Source: Dyella thiooxydans (GTDB lineage: Bacteria; Pseudomonadota; Gammaproteobacteria; Xanthomonadales; Rhodanobacteraceae). From it: a DNA stretch of 64,000 nt. The number at the start of each line of letters is the position of its first letter. The first letter of the stretch is position 1. The notes beneath the pieces were generated by a model that did not search any database, had not been told where the DNA came from, and saw only the letters and a program-made list of their open reading frames with translations. Made by a program: the position numbers and the translations under genes. The stretch is taken from positions 868,001-932,000 of the forward strand of contig NZ_CP014841.1 in assembly GCF_001641285.1 (NCBI RefSeq), read 5' to 3'. Shown one piece after another: positions 49,790 through 61,309 of the stretch.

Positions 49790-52717
49790 TCAGAACTTCT
49801 GGTTGTAGCTGACGTAGAAGTACCGGGTCAGGTCCAGCGCCGGGTCATACGATGCCGCGTCGCTGTTGACCACGCTGTAGGTGATCGGCGGACGACGATC
49901 GAACACGTTGTTTACGCCGACCGAGAACGTCGCGTTCCACGGCGCCTTCCAGCGGAACTGGGCGTCGTTGAACACGATCGCACCCTTGCGGTTGGCGCCG
50001 ATGGTGCCCCAGGTGGCGCTGGTGTAGTTGGGCTGGTTGCACTCGATTCCCGCCGCCGCGTCCCAGCACAGGTCGCGGAACGCACCCTGGTAACGCAGGC
50101 CCCAGGTCGCGCCGAAATTGCCGAGCGACCAATCGAGGCCAAGGTTGCCCTTCACGCGCGGGTACGACCAGGTGCCGGCATAGGTGTCGTACGGGGCGCC
50201 GGATGCACTTTGCTGGTCGTAGGACTTCAGGTATGTGCTGTCGAGCGACACCACGAATTGACCGAACGAGAACTCCGGCAGTCGATAGTGCACGCCGAAA
50301 TCGTAGCCCTCGGTCTGGATGGCGCCCAGGTTGGCATTGCCGCGGTTGAGGCTGTTGATCTGCCCGTTGCTGCCGCGGGTGAAGTCGTTGCACCAGCTGG
50401 ACACGCCCTGCACCAGGCACTGGTCCATGACGTACTGTGCCGAGATGCTGGTGATGATGTTGGTGACTTTGACCTTGTACCAGTCGAGGCTGATATCCAG
50501 GCCGCGGACCGAAGCGGGGCTGTAAACCAGGCCCAGCGTGCGGGTGGTGGCGCTTTCCGGCTGCAGGTTGATGTTGCCCACGCCGGCGTTGAAGGGCACC
50601 GTGCCCTGATCGCCACCGGAGCTGGCCACCGGCGCCCCGGCCGTGTCCAGCTGGCGGAAGTTCGCCGGAACGCCGGCCGCCTGGCAGCGGGCGGCTACAG
50701 CCGAGTTGGTCGCCGCCACGCCGTACTTGGTATCGCAAGGATCGATATAGGTGTCAAAGCTCTGCGAACCACCGCCGGAGATGTCGCCGATGGTCGGCGC
50801 GCGGAAGCCCTCGGCATAAGTGCCGCGGACCAGCACGTCCTCGATCGGCTTCCACATGAAGCTGTACTTGTTGTTGGTGGTACTGCCGAAGTTGCTGTAG
50901 TTCGAGTAGCGGCTGGCCACGTCGAAGGACAGCTCCTTGGCGCCGGGCAGGTCCCTCAGTACCGGCACGCTGAACTCGACATACGCTTCGTTCGTCTGGT
51001 ACTTGCCGTTGGTCGACGCGGCGGCCAGGTCGGTGGAGAAACCGGACTGCTCGAACTGGCCCGGGCGGTCGTAGCCGGATTCGTCACGGTGCTCGACGCC
51101 AGCGGCAAAGCTGAAGTCACCCGCGTCCAGCGGCATGCTGAACAGATCGCCGGTGATGTTCGCCGAGTAGATCTTGGACGTATCGCCGTACGTCGCCTGG
51201 CCGAGCGAGCTGATGTAGGCCAGCGCCTGCGGCGTCGCCCCGTTGGGGCCACCGAGGATGTTGAACGGAACGCACTGGCCACCGGACAGGCTGGTGCCCA
51301 GAGGGATCGGGTTGGCCGCCGTGCCGCACTGCACGACGCCATCGGCGTTGAGGAACGACGGACCCAGCGCGTTCTTCAGTGCGATCAGGTTGAGGTTGCC
51401 GGTGCTGGTGACGACGCCGTCGAGCTTGTTGTAGTTGATGCCCGCGTCCCAGCTCCACTCGTGCTCGCCGACGTTGAAGTAGCCCTCGACACCCGCGTCA
51501 AAATGGAAAGTCTTGGCATTGTTGCGCGTCACTCGCGGCAATTCGAACGTCCGGCGCGCGAAAGCCAGGTCCTGACCAGGAAGCGGGTTGTAGTAGCTGT
51601 CCTTGTCGATGAAGACCGGATAGTTGCTCTGTGCCCACGAGGTCAGCGGGTAACCGGCGATCTGGGCGCTCGAGTCGCGCTCGGAGTACATCCCCGTGGC
51701 GCGGAAGGTCAGGTTGTCCGTGAGGTCGTAGTGCCCCTGCGTGAACACCGACTTCAGCTCGCTCGGGATGCGCATCATCATCTGCTGAGTCGGGTTGAAG
51801 CGGTCGGCGGTGGTCACACCCTGGTGGTAATTGGCCGGGTCGCGCGAGTCGGCGGCCGTGCCCACCCCATCATACGAACCGGTGTGGTTGATAACGTAGA
51901 ACGGGCCACTGAAGTTTTCGCTGGTGTCGGTGGTGTAGCGCCCCCAGGGGCTGATGCCGCTCAGTGCGTCGGTGGAATGCGCCAAACCGTAGGGATAGCG
52001 GGTCCAGTCGCGGCTATTCGCCCATACGGTATTCTGCTTGTTGAAGTTGGCGTTGAACACGATCGCCGACTTCTTGTTGGAGCCGCCGACGGTGAACGAA
52101 TAGTTGTCAGTGGTGCCATCGCCGCCCTGGTTCTGGCCGAGATATCCACTCACCTCGGCGCCGTCGTAGTGGTCCTTCAGGATGAAGTTGACCACGCCGG
52201 CGATCGCATCGGAGCCGTAGACGGACGACGCGCCGTCCTTGAGTACTTCGACGCGCTCGATCAGCGCCGATGGGATGTTGGATACATCGGTGAGGCCGTC
52301 GATTCCGGTCGCCCAACGCTTGCCGTTCACCAGCACCAGTACGCGCTGCTCACCGAGGTGGCGCATGTTGATGTACTGGCCGCCCTGCTCGAAGTTCGAG
52401 GCAAGCACGCTGGCCTTGCCGTAGGTGGTCGCGCTGGCGACGGTCATGTGGTTGAGGATGTCGCCGGCAGTGGTCAGGCCGGTCTTCTGGATGTCCTGCT
52501 GCGTCATGGTGAAGACGGGCTGGGCCGTTTCCACGTCGACACTGCGGATTCGCGAACCGGTGACCACAATGGTCTGCAACTGCTTGGGGTTGCCCTGTGA
52601 ACTGGCGGAGTTGCTGGGGGGCGCGTTGTTGGCGGCTGCTTCCTGGGCCGATACGGCCCACGCATTCAGCGCAAGCGCCGCCGTGATGGCGGTAGCCAGC
52701 AGAGTTTTTTGCTTCAT
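49790..52717 (-). CDS. TonB-dependent outer-membrane receptor
   Basis: A 975-residue active transporter of the outer membrane. The signal peptide is residues 1 to about 25 (TAITAALALNAWAVSAQE). After a short Asn/Ser-rich linker the plug begins with LQTIVVTGSRIR, and later has MRHLGEQRVLVLVNGKRW and VEVLKDGASSVYGSDAIAG, all typical. The 22-strand barrel ends in aromatic residues (RYFYVSYNQKF), the outer-membrane insertion signal. This large type with the LVLVNGKRW plug is common in Xanthomonadales and often takes up carbohydrates or peptides; the ligand here is unknown. GGAG lies 6 bases before the start. No TonB, ExbB, regulator or degradative gene adjoins it. Confidence 0.93.
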   Translation of the reverse strand: MKQKTLLATAITAALALNAWAVSAQEAAANNAPPSNSASSQGNPKQLQTIVVTGSRIRSVDVETAQPVFTMTQQDIQKTGLTTAGDILNHMTVASATTYGKASVLASNFEQGGQYINMRHLGEQRVLVLVNGKRWATGIDGLTDVSNIPSALIERVEVLKDGASSVYGSDAIAGVVNFILKDHYDGAEVSGYLGQNQGGDGTTDNYSFTVGGSNKKSAIVFNANFNKQNTVWANSRDWTRYPYGLAHSTDALSGISPWGRYTTDTSENFSGPFYVINHTGSYDGVGTAADSRDPANYHQGVTTADRFNPTQQMMMRIPSELKSVFTQGHYDLTDNLTFRATGMYSERDSSAQIAGYPLTSWAQSNYPVFIDKDSYYNPLPGQDLAFARRTFELPRVTRNNAKTFHFDAGVEGYFNVGEHEWSWDAGINYNKLDGVVTSTGNLNLIALKNALGPSFLNADGVVQCGTAANPIPLGTSLSGGQCVPFNILGGPNGATPQALAYISSLGQATYGDTSKIYSANITGDLFSMPLDAGDFSFAAGVEHRDESGYDRPGQFEQSGFSTDLAAASTNGKYQTNEAYVEFSVPVLRDLPGAKELSFDVASRYSNYSNFGSTTNNKYSFMWKPIEDVLVRGTYAEGFRAPTIGDISGGGSQSFDTYIDPCDTKYGVAATNSAVAARCQAAGVPANFRQLDTAGAPVASSGGDQGTVPFNAGVGNINLQPESATTRTLGLVYSPASVRGLDISLDWYKVKVTNIITSISAQYVMDQCLVQGVSSWCNDFTRGSNGQINSLNRGNANLGAIQTEGYDFGVHYRLPEFSFGQFVVSLDSTYLKSYDQQSASGAPYDTYAGTWSYPRVKGNLGLDWSLGNFGATWGLRYQGAFRDLCWDAAAGIECNQPNYTSATWGTIGANRKGAIVFNDAQFRWKAPWNATFSVGVNNVFDRRPPITYSVVNSDAASYDPALDLTRYFYVSYNQKF

Positions 52718-53043
52718 TGTTAACTCCGGACAAAGAACACCCAATCCCGGCTCGATCTGGCCGCGACATCGGGTGGTTGGGGGAGCACGCAGCACTTAGG
52801 GGGAAGCTGCGAGCCTGGGCATCGCCGTGTTGTGTGAACGGCGATGTATGTCCGAAGTTAATTCGTCGTCACTATTTCGTTCAAGCAAGACCGTTGGCCT
52901 ATTGCCGAAAAGAAATTACGACGAACAGCGCGTGCCGGCATCGTCGGAAAGTGAGCTCCCCAGCACTTAAACGAGCAGCAAGAAGTCACCTGGCCTATCG
53001 CGTCAAGCGGAGGACGACCACGGTGACGTCGGGAGCGCCGCGG
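52718..53043. other. 326-base region upstream of the TonB receptor
   Basis: This gap between the receptor start and the aat stop must contain the receptor promoter on the minus strand. It is less GC-rich than its surroundings around 52850-52930. An inverted repeat (9-bp arms 52820-52828 and 52838-52846) lies about 100 bases before the receptor start and could be a regulator site. I see no gene in it. Confidence 0.45.
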
Positions 53044-53778
53044 CTAGGGCGTGCTCAGCAATGCCGTGGCCAGCGTCGGTTCGACACGCCGCCACACACC
53101 CTCGTCCAATACTGCAGTCGACAGTGTCCGCAGGCTGGCCAGAAACGTGGAGCGGGGGATTTCCTCCGCACCCAGGCCGAGCAGGTGCGGGTTGCTGACC
53201 TGGGCATCCAGCAGCGGGCATCCCCACGCGTGCAGCAGTCGCGCCAGTGCCAGCAGCGCGACCTTGGAGCCGCCACTCTCGCGGCTGAACATCGATTCGC
53301 CGCTGAACAGGCGGCCCGAGGCCACGCCGTAGACCCCGCCGACCAGGCGGTCGCCGTCCCACACCTCCACGCTGTGCGCGTCGCCGCGGGCGTGCAGGGC
53401 GAGGTAGGCCTGGATCATCTCTTCGCTGATCCAGGTGCCGGGTTGTCCGTCACGCGGTGCGGCGCAGGACTGCATCACACCGGCGAAATCCCGGTCGACG
53501 GTGACATGCCAGCCGCAGCGCAGGAGCAGGCGCCGCAGCGACCGGTTCGGCTGGCGCAGGCGCTCGGTGCGGAACACGCAGCGCGGGTCGGGCGACCACC
53601 ACAGGATCGGCTCGCCCTCGTTGAACCAGGGAAATACACCCTGTGCATAGGCCGCACGCAGGCGCTCCGGCGAGAGGTCGCCGCCGAACGCGAGCAGGCC
53701 CGGCGGATCGGCCAGTGCCTGCGACGGGTCGGGGAAGCGTTGCGGCGGCCAATGGTCGAGCAGCGGCAGGCGGATCAT
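53044..53778 (-). CDS. aat: Leucyl/phenylalanyl-tRNA-protein transferase
   Basis: A 244-residue cytosolic enzyme that adds Leu or Phe to proteins with N-terminal Lys or Arg, marking them for ClpAP degradation (N-end rule). The family signature FPWFNEGEPILWWSPDPR is near residue 48, followed by GTWISEEMIQAYLALHARG, HSVEVWDGDRLVGGVYG and LFSGESMFSRESGGSKVALL. The length is standard. It overlaps the DUF482 gene by 4 bases, a linkage common in proteobacteria. Confidence 0.96.
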   Translation of the reverse strand: MIRLPLLDHWPPQRFPDPSQALADPPGLLAFGGDLSPERLRAAYAQGVFPWFNEGEPILWWSPDPRCVFRTERLRQPNRSLRRLLLRCGWHVTVDRDFAGVMQSCAAPRDGQPGTWISEEMIQAYLALHARGDAHSVEVWDGDRLVGGVYGVASGRLFSGESMFSRESGGSKVALLALARLLHAWGCPLLDAQVSNPHLLGLGAEEIPRSTFLASLRTLSTAVLDEGVWRRVEPTLATALLSTP

Positions 53779-54947
53779 GCGCCGGGCTCCGCGGCGCGAT
53801 CGCGGGCGTAGGGGCTGTGTGCGCGCAGTTCCTCCGCGTAGGCCCGCACCGAGGCGGTCTCGTGCACCAGTGCGTCGTGCACCGCACGGCGGAACTGCGG
53901 ATGCGCCAGGTAGTGGCGCGAGTGGGTGAAGGTCGGCAGGAAGCCGCGTGCCAGCTTGTGCTCACCCTGGGCACCGGGTTCGAAGCAGGTCAGGCCCCGC
54001 GCGATCGCGTGTTCGATGCCCTGGTAGTAGCAGAGCTCGAAATGCAGGCCCGGTACGTCCACCGCGCTGCCCCAATAGCGGCCGTAGAGCGTGCTCTGGC
54101 TCTGGATCAGCAAGGCCATGGCAACGATCCGCTCCGCGTCGTACGCCAGTGCGAGCTGCACCGCGTCGCCGAGAGTCTGGCCCAGCGCAAGGAAGAAGGC
54201 GCGGGTCAGCGCGGCGTGGTTGCCCTTGGCATCGAACGTGGCCTCGTACAGCGCGTGGACGTGCCGCCACTCGTCCGGCGACAGGCCGGCGCCGCTGCGG
54301 CGCTCGATGCGCAGGTCGCTGCGCGCCACCTGGGCACGCTCCTGGCGGATGTTCTTGCGCTTCTTGTGGTTGAGCGAGGCGAGGAAGGCATCGAAGTCGG
54401 CGTAGCCGTGGTTGTGCCAGTGGAACTGCACGTCGGTGCGCGCCAGCCATGTGTTGTCGAAGGCGGGCAGGTCGTCTGCCGCAAGGAAGTTCGCGTGCAG
54501 CGAAGACAGCCCCAGCCGGTCGACCTCGCCACGCATCGCGGTGACCAGCGCCCGCCGCAGCGTCGGCGACCGTGCATCGCTTCCGGCCAGCAGGCGCGCG
54601 CCGGAGACCGGGGAGTAGGGCACCGCATTGAGCAGCTTGGGGTAGTACTCGCCGCCGGCCCGCTCCCACGCGCTGGCCCAGCTCCAGTCGAACACGAATT
54701 CCCCGTGCGAGTTGCCTTTCAGATACAGCGGCGCGACGGCGACCAGCCGATCGCCGTCATAAAGTCCCAGATGATGCGGCGCCCAGCCCCAGTCCTCGCG
54801 GATGCAGCCGGTGCGCTCCAGGGCGTGCAGGAAAGCATGCGAGAGGAAGGGATTGCCGTCCGGTCGCAGTGCGTCCCAGTCCGCAGCCGGAATCTCGTCG
54901 ATCCGCGCATGGAATCGCGCTTGCAGCGCAGTGGCCGGTCCGCTCAT
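53775..54947 (-). CDS. DUF482/GNAT-type N-acyltransferase (FemAB-like)
   Basis: A 390-residue soluble protein of the DUF482 (COG3146) group, related to the GNAT/FemAB acyltransferase fold. Typical segments are NPFLSHAFLHALERTG, APLYLKGNSHGEFVFDWSWA, ANFLAADDL, then HKKRKNIRQERAQ and the C-terminal GLTCFEPGAQGEHKLARGF. The acceptor is unknown. It often lies next to aat; here it overlaps aat by 4 bases and the DUF2254 gene by 4 bases, so the three are one transcript. Confidence 0.85.
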   Translation of the reverse strand: MSGPATALQARFHARIDEIPAADWDALRPDGNPFLSHAFLHALERTGCIREDWGWAPHHLGLYDGDRLVAVAPLYLKGNSHGEFVFDWSWASAWERAGGEYYPKLLNAVPYSPVSGARLLAGSDARSPTLRRALVTAMRGEVDRLGLSSLHANFLAADDLPAFDNTWLARTDVQFHWHNHGYADFDAFLASLNHKKRKNIRQERAQVARSDLRIERRSGAGLSPDEWRHVHALYEATFDAKGNHAALTRAFFLALGQTLGDAVQLALAYDAERIVAMALLIQSQSTLYGRYWGSAVDVPGLHFELCYYQGIEHAIARGLTCFEPGAQGEHKLARGFLPTFTHSRHYLAHPQFRRAVHDALVHETASVRAYAEELRAHSPYARDRAAEPGA

Positions 54948-56224
54948 GTCGCGTTTCGCCAGGCGGCGAGTTCGTGCAGCCGGTCCAGGTCTTCTTCCAG
55001 CGCGAGTTTCGCGTCGGCGAGCTGCAGTGCGCGCGTGGCCTGGGCACGCGCGGCATCGCGCAGGGCCGGGTTGCCCTGTGCGGCCAGCGTTGCCAGCGAC
55101 TTGTGCAGGCGGATGGCGACTTCCAGCATGCCGGCGCTGTCGCGCGCCAGCGGCGTGAAGACGTCTTCGAGAAGCTCACGCGGATCGAGTGCGCGCAGTC
55201 TCACCCGCGGGTGGCGCGGTGCGGGCCGCGGCCGATGGCCGTCGCCGGCGGCGTGCCGCGCGGCTGACGCCCAGTCGCACAGCAGGCGGGTCACGGTGCC
55301 GAGCACGTCGATCGCGGTGCCCGGATCGTTCACCGCCGGCGAGAGCGCCCGCTGCGCGACCTCGGTCAGCACCACCAGGCCAAAGCGCGGGTCCTGTTCG
55401 AAATCGCGCTGGTCGGTGATCACGAAGGCATCGAGAAACTGCTCGTGCACGCCGGGTTCCGGCCGCGGCGACAGGCGCGCGAGCGGCGCTTCCGGCGTGG
55501 CGAAGTGGCCGGCCACGGCCTCCACCCACACCGTCAGACCATGCTCATCGGCCAGAGATTGCAGCGTCGCCAGGTCGACGTGGGCGACGTAACCGACCTG
55601 TCCGCCGTGCAGCACGAAGGCGTCCGCGGGAGGCGGCTCCCAGTCGGCGGCGGACAGGTGGGGCGCCGCGGCGCGTTCGAGCAGCGCGTGCCGCGCGGCA
55701 CGCTCGACGCGGTCGATGGTCTCGGCCACCCGGCCCAGCTTCGAGAGCTGCTCGATCCAGCGCAGCAGGGTCACCACGATGACCACGATCATCACGATCG
55801 TCACGCCGAACAGCACCACCCGGCCGCTGTCGCCGTAGATGCCGGTGCTGAGCGCGATCAGTCCGACCACGCTGAACAGGAATACGCCGATGAAGGTGGC
55901 CAGCGCACGCTGGGCGATGGAGTCCTCCACCAGCAGGATCGCCGCGCGCGGCGTGGCGTTGCTGCCGGCGGTGCTGTAGGCGGCGACCATGGTGGACAGC
56001 GAGAAGGTGGTCACCGCCAGCATGCTGGAGGCGAGGATGCCGAGAATGTTGCCCACCGCCGAGGCGCCGATGCGGGCCGCCACGCCCTCCGGCAACCATG
56101 GGCGCAGGACAGTGCCGAGCAGGGCGGTGGCGACGCCGACCAGCGCGTAGAGCGCGGCACGGAACCAGAGCCGGCGGGTCATCCGCAGCAGCACCAGTCG
56201 CAGGCGGGCGCTCAGGGCCGGCAT
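54944..56224 (-). CDS. DUF2254 family membrane protein
   Basis: A 426-residue inner-membrane protein. Four hydrophobic segments (about residues 20-40, 57-80, 107-130 and 137-160) are followed by a large soluble domain with GYVAHVDLATLQSLADEHGL and ALSPAVNDPGTAID, the latter a strong DUF2254 mark. The function is unknown; the topology resembles small channels. ATG 56224 follows GAGGAG by 5 bases and is preferred over GTG 56230. It heads the DUF2254-DUF482-aat transcript. Confidence 0.86.
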   Translation of the reverse strand: MPALSARLRLVLLRMTRRLWFRAALYALVGVATALLGTVLRPWLPEGVAARIGASAVGNILGILASSMLAVTTFSLSTMVAAYSTAGSNATPRAAILLVEDSIAQRALATFIGVFLFSVVGLIALSTGIYGDSGRVVLFGVTIVMIVVIVVTLLRWIEQLSKLGRVAETIDRVERAARHALLERAAAPHLSAADWEPPPADAFVLHGGQVGYVAHVDLATLQSLADEHGLTVWVEAVAGHFATPEAPLARLSPRPEPGVHEQFLDAFVITDQRDFEQDPRFGLVVLTEVAQRALSPAVNDPGTAIDVLGTVTRLLCDWASAARHAAGDGHRPRPAPRHPRVRLRALDPRELLEDVFTPLARDSAGMLEVAIRLHKSLATLAAQGNPALRDAARAQATRALQLADAKLALEEDLDRLHELAAWRNAT

Positions 56225-56307
56225 GGGCACTCCTCGAGAAAGCGGATCAGGCGGCGACCACGATACCGGTCTCGCGTCGACCGGTCGTCATCGCCGCCAT
56301 CGATGCA

Positions 56308-57333
<1,026 letters not shown>

Positions 57334-57490
57334 TCAGAAGCTACCGGCACGGGAGGTGGCGGCAGGTTCCCTCAGGTCCGCAAGGATGGGGAACCGGGCA
57401 GCCCGATTCAAGCGTCATGCAGATGGCTTTCCCAACCCACGCCGGCGCTGCTTGGCGCCGACGCCACGAACTCCACAGGACTGCTTCCCC

Positions 57491-58546
57491 ATGCGTATCG
57501 GTATCCCTTCCGAAACCAAGACCCTCGAAGGTCGCGTCGCCCTGGTCCCCGCTGCCGCCGCCGACCTGGTGCGCCGCGGCCACGAGGTTTTCATCCAGGC
57601 GGGTGCCGGCGAGAAGAGCGGCTTCTCCGATGAGGCCTACACCAGCCAGGGCGTCACGGTGGTTCCCGACGCGGCCGCGCTCTACGAGAAGGGCGAGCTG
57701 ATCGTCAAGGTGAAGGAGCCGATCGCCGGTGACCTGGCCCTGCTGAAGAAGCACCACCTGCTGTTCTGCTACCTGCACCTGGCCGCGGAGCCGGAGCTGA
57801 CCAAGAGCCTGCTCGACATCGGCCTGACCGGCGTGGCGTTCGAGTCGGTGGAAGAGAACGGCGGCCTGCCGCTGCTGCTGCCGATGTCGGTGATCGCCGG
57901 CCGCATCGCCACCCAGATCGGCACCACGCTGCTGCATCGCCCGCAGGGCGGCAAGGGCAAGCTGCTGGGCGGCATGGCTTCGACCTCGCGCGGCAAGGTG
58001 GTCGTGCTCGGCGGCGGTGCCGCGGGCAAGGCGGCGGCCTCGCTGGCCGCGGCCGCTGGCGCCCGCGTGGTGGTGTTCGACAAGCGCCAGGATCGCCTGG
58101 CCGAGATGATGGAGCTGGGTGCGAACGTCACCTCGCTGTACGCCTACGAGTCCTCGGTGGCCGAGGAAGTGCGTGACGCCGACCTGGTGGTCGGTGCCGT
58201 GCTGATTCCCAGCGCCAAGGCGCCGCGCGTGGTCACCGAAGCCATGGTCAAGACCATGGAGAAGGGCAGCGTGCTGGTGGACATCTCGATCGACCAGGGC
58301 GGCTGCTTCGAGACCTCGAAGCCGACCACCTGGAAGGAGCCGACCTACGACGTGCACGGCGTCACCCACTTCTGCGTGACCAACATGCCGGGTGCGGTAC
58401 CGCAGACCTCGTCGCTGGCGATCTCGGCGGCGATCCTGCCGTACGTGCAGCGCCTGGCGGCCGGCAACGAGTGGCGCGACTTCGCCCCGCTGAAGGCCGG
58501 TATCAACGTCGACGGCGGCAAGCTGGTGCATCCGGCGCTGCAGTAA
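57491..58546 (+). CDS. ald: Alanine dehydrogenase
   Basis: A 351-residue enzyme interconverting L-alanine and pyruvate plus ammonia with NAD(H). Catalytic Lys75 (VKVKEP) and His96 (CYLHLA) are conserved, as is Arg15 in EGRVALVP. The Rossmann motif is [15 protein letters not shown], and the [10 protein letters not shown] and [17 protein letters not shown] motifs are diagnostic of Ald against transhydrogenase alpha subunits. It is slightly shorter than the usual 370 residues. No Lrp-like regulator adjoins it. REP-like repeats follow the stop. Confidence 0.94.
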   Translation: MRIGIPSETKTLEGRVALVPAAAADLVRRGHEVFIQAGAGEKSGFSDEAYTSQGVTVVPDAAALYEKGELIVKVKEPIAGDLALLKKHHLLFCYLHLAAEPELTKSLLDIGLTGVAFESVEENGGLPLLLPMSVIAGRIATQIGTTLLHRPQGGKGKLLGGMASTSRGKVVVLGGGAAGKAAASLAAAAGARVVVFDKRQDRLAEMMELGANVTSLYAYESSVAEEVRDADLVVGAVLIPSAKAPRVVTEAMVKTMEKGSVLVDISIDQGGCFETSKPTTWKEPTYDVHGVTHFCVTNMPGAVPQTSSLAISAAILPYVQRLAAGNEWRDFAPLKAGINVDGGKLVHPALQ

Positions 58547-58589
58547 GCCCTCCGGCCGCGCCCGAAACCGGGCGCTGCCCGGCACCCCC

Positions 58590-58669
58590 GTAGGAGCCCG
58601 CTCGCGGGCGATGCATTTGCTTTGATGTCGATCCAAAGCGAAGAGCATCGCCCGCGAGCGGGCTCCTAC
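58590..58669. repeat. REP-like palindrome pair upstream of ftsK
   Basis: Two perfect 25-base inverted copies (58590-58614 and 58645-58669) are separated by 30 bases. Each copy starts GTAGGAGCCCGC and contains its own small palindrome (CCCGCTCGCGGG). The pair can fold into one long hairpin. The same unit occurs three times after ftsK. Confidence 0.9.
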
Positions 58670-58776
58670 GTTTGGTGCGCGTGTTCCCCGGCACGGTTGT
58701 GCTCTTGCACGTTCCTCCAGACGCGGCCGCCTGTGTAGACTTGGGCGGATGCTCTCATCCAGGGAAGTCCGTACCG

Positions 58777-61107
58777 GTGGCGCGTAGCGCGAACGTCAAG
58801 AAAGCCAAGAATCCCCCGCCGGCCCTCAGCGACGAGATCAGGCGTCGCCTGCGTGAGGCCGGCGCCCTGTTGCTGCTGCCCCTGGCGCTGTACCTGCTGG
58901 TGTGCCTGTTCAGCTACAACGAGCAGGACCCGAGCTGGGGTCACGTCGGCACGCTCGATCACGCGCGCAATTTCGGCGGCGCCATTGGCGCCAACATCGC
59001 CAATCTGCTGCGCTACATCTTCGGCCTCGTGTCGTACGCGTTTCCACTGCTGCTGTTGATACTTGGCGTGCAGGTGCTCCGTCACCGCGGCGAGCGCAAC
59101 GTGCATCCGTGGGAGCCGTCGTTGCGGCTGATCGGCTTCGTGTTCTTCTTCATCACCCTGCCGGCGCTGTTCGCGATCAATGCCAACCGGCCGGATACGG
59201 TGATGCCGCAGGGCGTGGGCGGCATCACCGGCCAGTGGCTGGGCAACGCGCTGCTCGGTGCGCTCGGTTCTACCGGCGCGCCGCTGCTGCTGCTGGCGCT
59301 GTTCCTGGTCGCGGTGACACTGGCCACGGGACTGTCCTGGTTTCGCTTGATGGACTGGACCGGTCAGGCCACCCTGCGTGTGGCCGGCTGGCTCGGCGGC
59401 AAGATGCGCAAGGCGCCGGAGGTGATGGCCGCGCGCCAGGCCCGGGTCGAGCGCGAGGCAGTAAAGAAGACCGAGGCGGTCAAGCAGGCCAAGCGCGAAC
59501 CCGTGCGCATCGAGGCACCGCCGACGCCGGTGGCCAAGAGCGACCGCGCCCGCCAGGAAACCCAGATCCCGCTGTTCGTCGGCGCCGCCCAGCCGGGCGA
59601 GCTGCCGCCGCTGTCGCTGCTGGACGAGGCACCGCCGCAGGGGCCGGGCTATTCGGAAGAGACGCTTGAGGTGCTGTCGCGCCAGGTCGAACTGAAGCTC
59701 AAGGATTTCCGCATCGAGGCCAAGGTGGTGGGCGTCTATCCCGGGCCGGTGATCACCCGCTTCGAGCTGGAGCCGGCCGCCGGCGTGCGCGGCTCGCAGG
59801 TGTCCAGCCTGGACAAGGACATCGCCCGCGGCCTGTCGGTGGTCAGCGTGCGCGTGGTCGACGTGATCCCCGGCAAGAACGTGATCGGCCTGGAGATCCC
59901 CAACGCCAAGAAGCAGATCGTCTACCTGTCGGAGATCCTGCGCTCGGACAAGTACGACGCGATGAAGTCGCCGCTGACCCTGGCGCTGGGCAAGGACATC
60001 GGCGGTCGCCCGACCGTGGCGGATCTGGCCAAGATGCCGCACCTGCTGGTGGCCGGTACCACCGGCTCGGGCAAGTCGGTGGCGGTCAACGCGATGGTGC
60101 TGAGCCTGCTGTACAAGGCCAGCCCGAAAGACGTGCGGATGATCATGATCGACCCGAAGATGCTGGAGCTCAGCGTCTACGAGGGCATCCCGCACCTGCT
60201 GGCGCCGGTGGTCACCGACATGAAGGAGGCCGCCAACGCGCTGCGCTGGTGCGTCGCCGAGATGGAGCGCCGCTACAAGCTGATGGCCGCGGTCGGCGTG
60301 CGCAACCTCGCCGGCTTCAACAAGAAGGTGACCGAGGCGGACAAGGCCGGCCAGCCGCTGCTGGACCCGCTGTTCCGGCCGAACCCGGAGATGCCGAACC
60401 TGGCCGCCGAGCCGCTGGAGCCGCTGCCGTACATCGTCGTGATCATCGACGAGTTCGCCGACATGATGATGATCGTCGGCAAGAAGGTGGAGGAACTGAT
60501 CGCCCGCCTGGCGCAGAAGGCCCGCGCCGCCGGCGTGCACCTGGTGCTGGCCACGCAGCGTCCGTCGGTGGACGTGATCACCGGCCTGATCAAGGCCAAC
60601 ATCCCGACCCGCATCGCGTTCCAGGTGTCGAGCAAGATCGACTCGCGGACCATCCTGGACCAATCCGGTGCCGAAGCGCTGCTCGGCCACGGCGACATGC
60701 TCTACCTGCCGCCCGGTACCGCCGCGCCGGAGCGTGTGCACGGCGCCTTCGTCGACGATCACGAGGTACACCAGGTGGTGGCCTGGCTTAAGTCGCAGGG
60801 CGAGCCGCAGTACATCGAAGGCGTGCTGGAAGAGGTGCAGGCCACCGCCGACGGCAAGTTCATCAACGAGTCCGGCCTGCCGCAGGACGGGGAAGAGGGA
60901 GGCGACGCCGACACCCAGCTGTACGACAAGGCGGTGGCCATCGTCACGCAGACCCGGCGCGCCTCGATCTCCGGCGTGCAGCGCCACCTGCGCATCGGCT
61001 ACAACCGCGCCGCGCGGCTGATCGAGCAGATGGAGGCCGACGGCGTGGTCAGCGCGCCCCAGCACAACGGCAACCGCGAGGTGCTGGCGCCACCGCCGCC
61101 GAAGTAG
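58777..61107 (+). CDS. ftsK: DNA translocase FtsK
   Basis: A 776-residue septal DNA pump that clears the chromosome terminus and activates XerCD. Four N-terminal membrane segments (about residues 25-190, starting [17 protein letters not shown]) anchor it at the septum. The linker is short (about 190-270) compared with E. coli FtsK (1329 residues overall). The RecA-type motor has Walker [14 protein letters not shown] (about residues 427-434), Walker [13 protein letters not shown] and the [13 protein letters not shown] loop. The gamma winged-helix domain that reads KOPS sites ends the protein ([19 protein letters not shown]). GTG 58777 is preceded by AGGGAAG. Repeats of one family flank the gene on both sides. 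Confidence 0.95.
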   Translation: MARSANVKKAKNPPPALSDEIRRRLREAGALLLLPLALYLLVCLFSYNEQDPSWGHVGTLDHARNFGGAIGANIANLLRYIFGLVSYAFPLLLLILGVQVLRHRGERNVHPWEPSLRLIGFVFFFITLPALFAINANRPDTVMPQGVGGITGQWLGNALLGALGSTGAPLLLLALFLVAVTLATGLSWFRLMDWTGQATLRVAGWLGGKMRKAPEVMAARQARVEREAVKKTEAVKQAKREPVRIEAPPTPVAKSDRARQETQIPLFVGAAQPGELPPLSLLDEAPPQGPGYSEETLEVLSRQVELKLKDFRIEAKVVGVYPGPVITRFELEPAAGVRGSQVSSLDKDIARGLSVVSVRVVDVIPGKNVIGLEIPNAKKQIVYLSEILRSDKYDAMKSPLTLALGKDIGGRPTVADLAKMPHLLVAGTTGSGKSVAVNAMVLSLLYKASPKDVRMIMIDPKMLELSVYEGIPHLLAPVVTDMKEAANALRWCVAEMERRYKLMAAVGVRNLAGFNKKVTEADKAGQPLLDPLFRPNPEMPNLAAEPLEPLPYIVVIIDEFADMMMIVGKKVEELIARLAQKARAAGVHLVLATQRPSVDVITGLIKANIPTRIAFQVSSKIDSRTILDQSGAEALLGHGDMLYLPPGTAAPERVHGAFVDDHEVHQVVAWLKSQGEPQYIEGVLEEVQATADGKFINESGLPQDGEEGGDADTQLYDKAVAIVTQTRRASISGVQRHLRIGYNRAARLIEQMEADGVVSAPQHNGNREVLAPPPPK

Positions 61108-61117
61108 CTCCCCCTTG

Positions 61118-61249
61118 GTGGGAGCCCGCTCGCGGGCGATGCTTTTGCTCTTCGCTTGGGTTGTAGGAGCCCGCTTGCGGGCGATGCTCAGGCCTTTTGT
61201 CTCATTGGCAGATCAGGAGCAGGAGCATCGCCCGCGAGCGGGCTCCTAC
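61118..61249. repeat. Cluster of three REP-like units after ftsK
   Basis: Three copies of the 25-base unit seen before ftsK: direct at 61118-61142 (one mismatch), direct at 61163-61187 (one mismatch) and inverted at 61225-61249 (perfect). The sequence between the first two shares TTGCTCTTCGCTT with the spacer of the upstream pair. The cluster starts 10 bases after the ftsK stop and ends 60 before lolA, so it may also act as a transcription barrier. Confidence 0.9.
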
Positions 61250-61309
61250 AATCGCGATTAAGCTCCCGCTCCGCACACTTCCACGTACCGCCCCTACGCC
61301 CAGGTTCCC

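Noticed and set aside
50210-52600. Long plus-strand frame opposite the TonB receptor
   Set aside because: No family motifs, Val/Ala/Arg-rich composition and full overlap with a confident receptor gene; it is a shadow frame.
58666-61065. Long minus-strand frame opposite ftsK
   Set aside because: Dominated by His, Arg, Gln and Leu with no motif, and entirely antisense to ftsK.
61118-61249. Three similar repeats considered as a CRISPR array
   Set aside because: The units are in mixed orientation, internally palindromic, unequally spaced, and recur elsewhere; no cas genes are present. They are REP-like.
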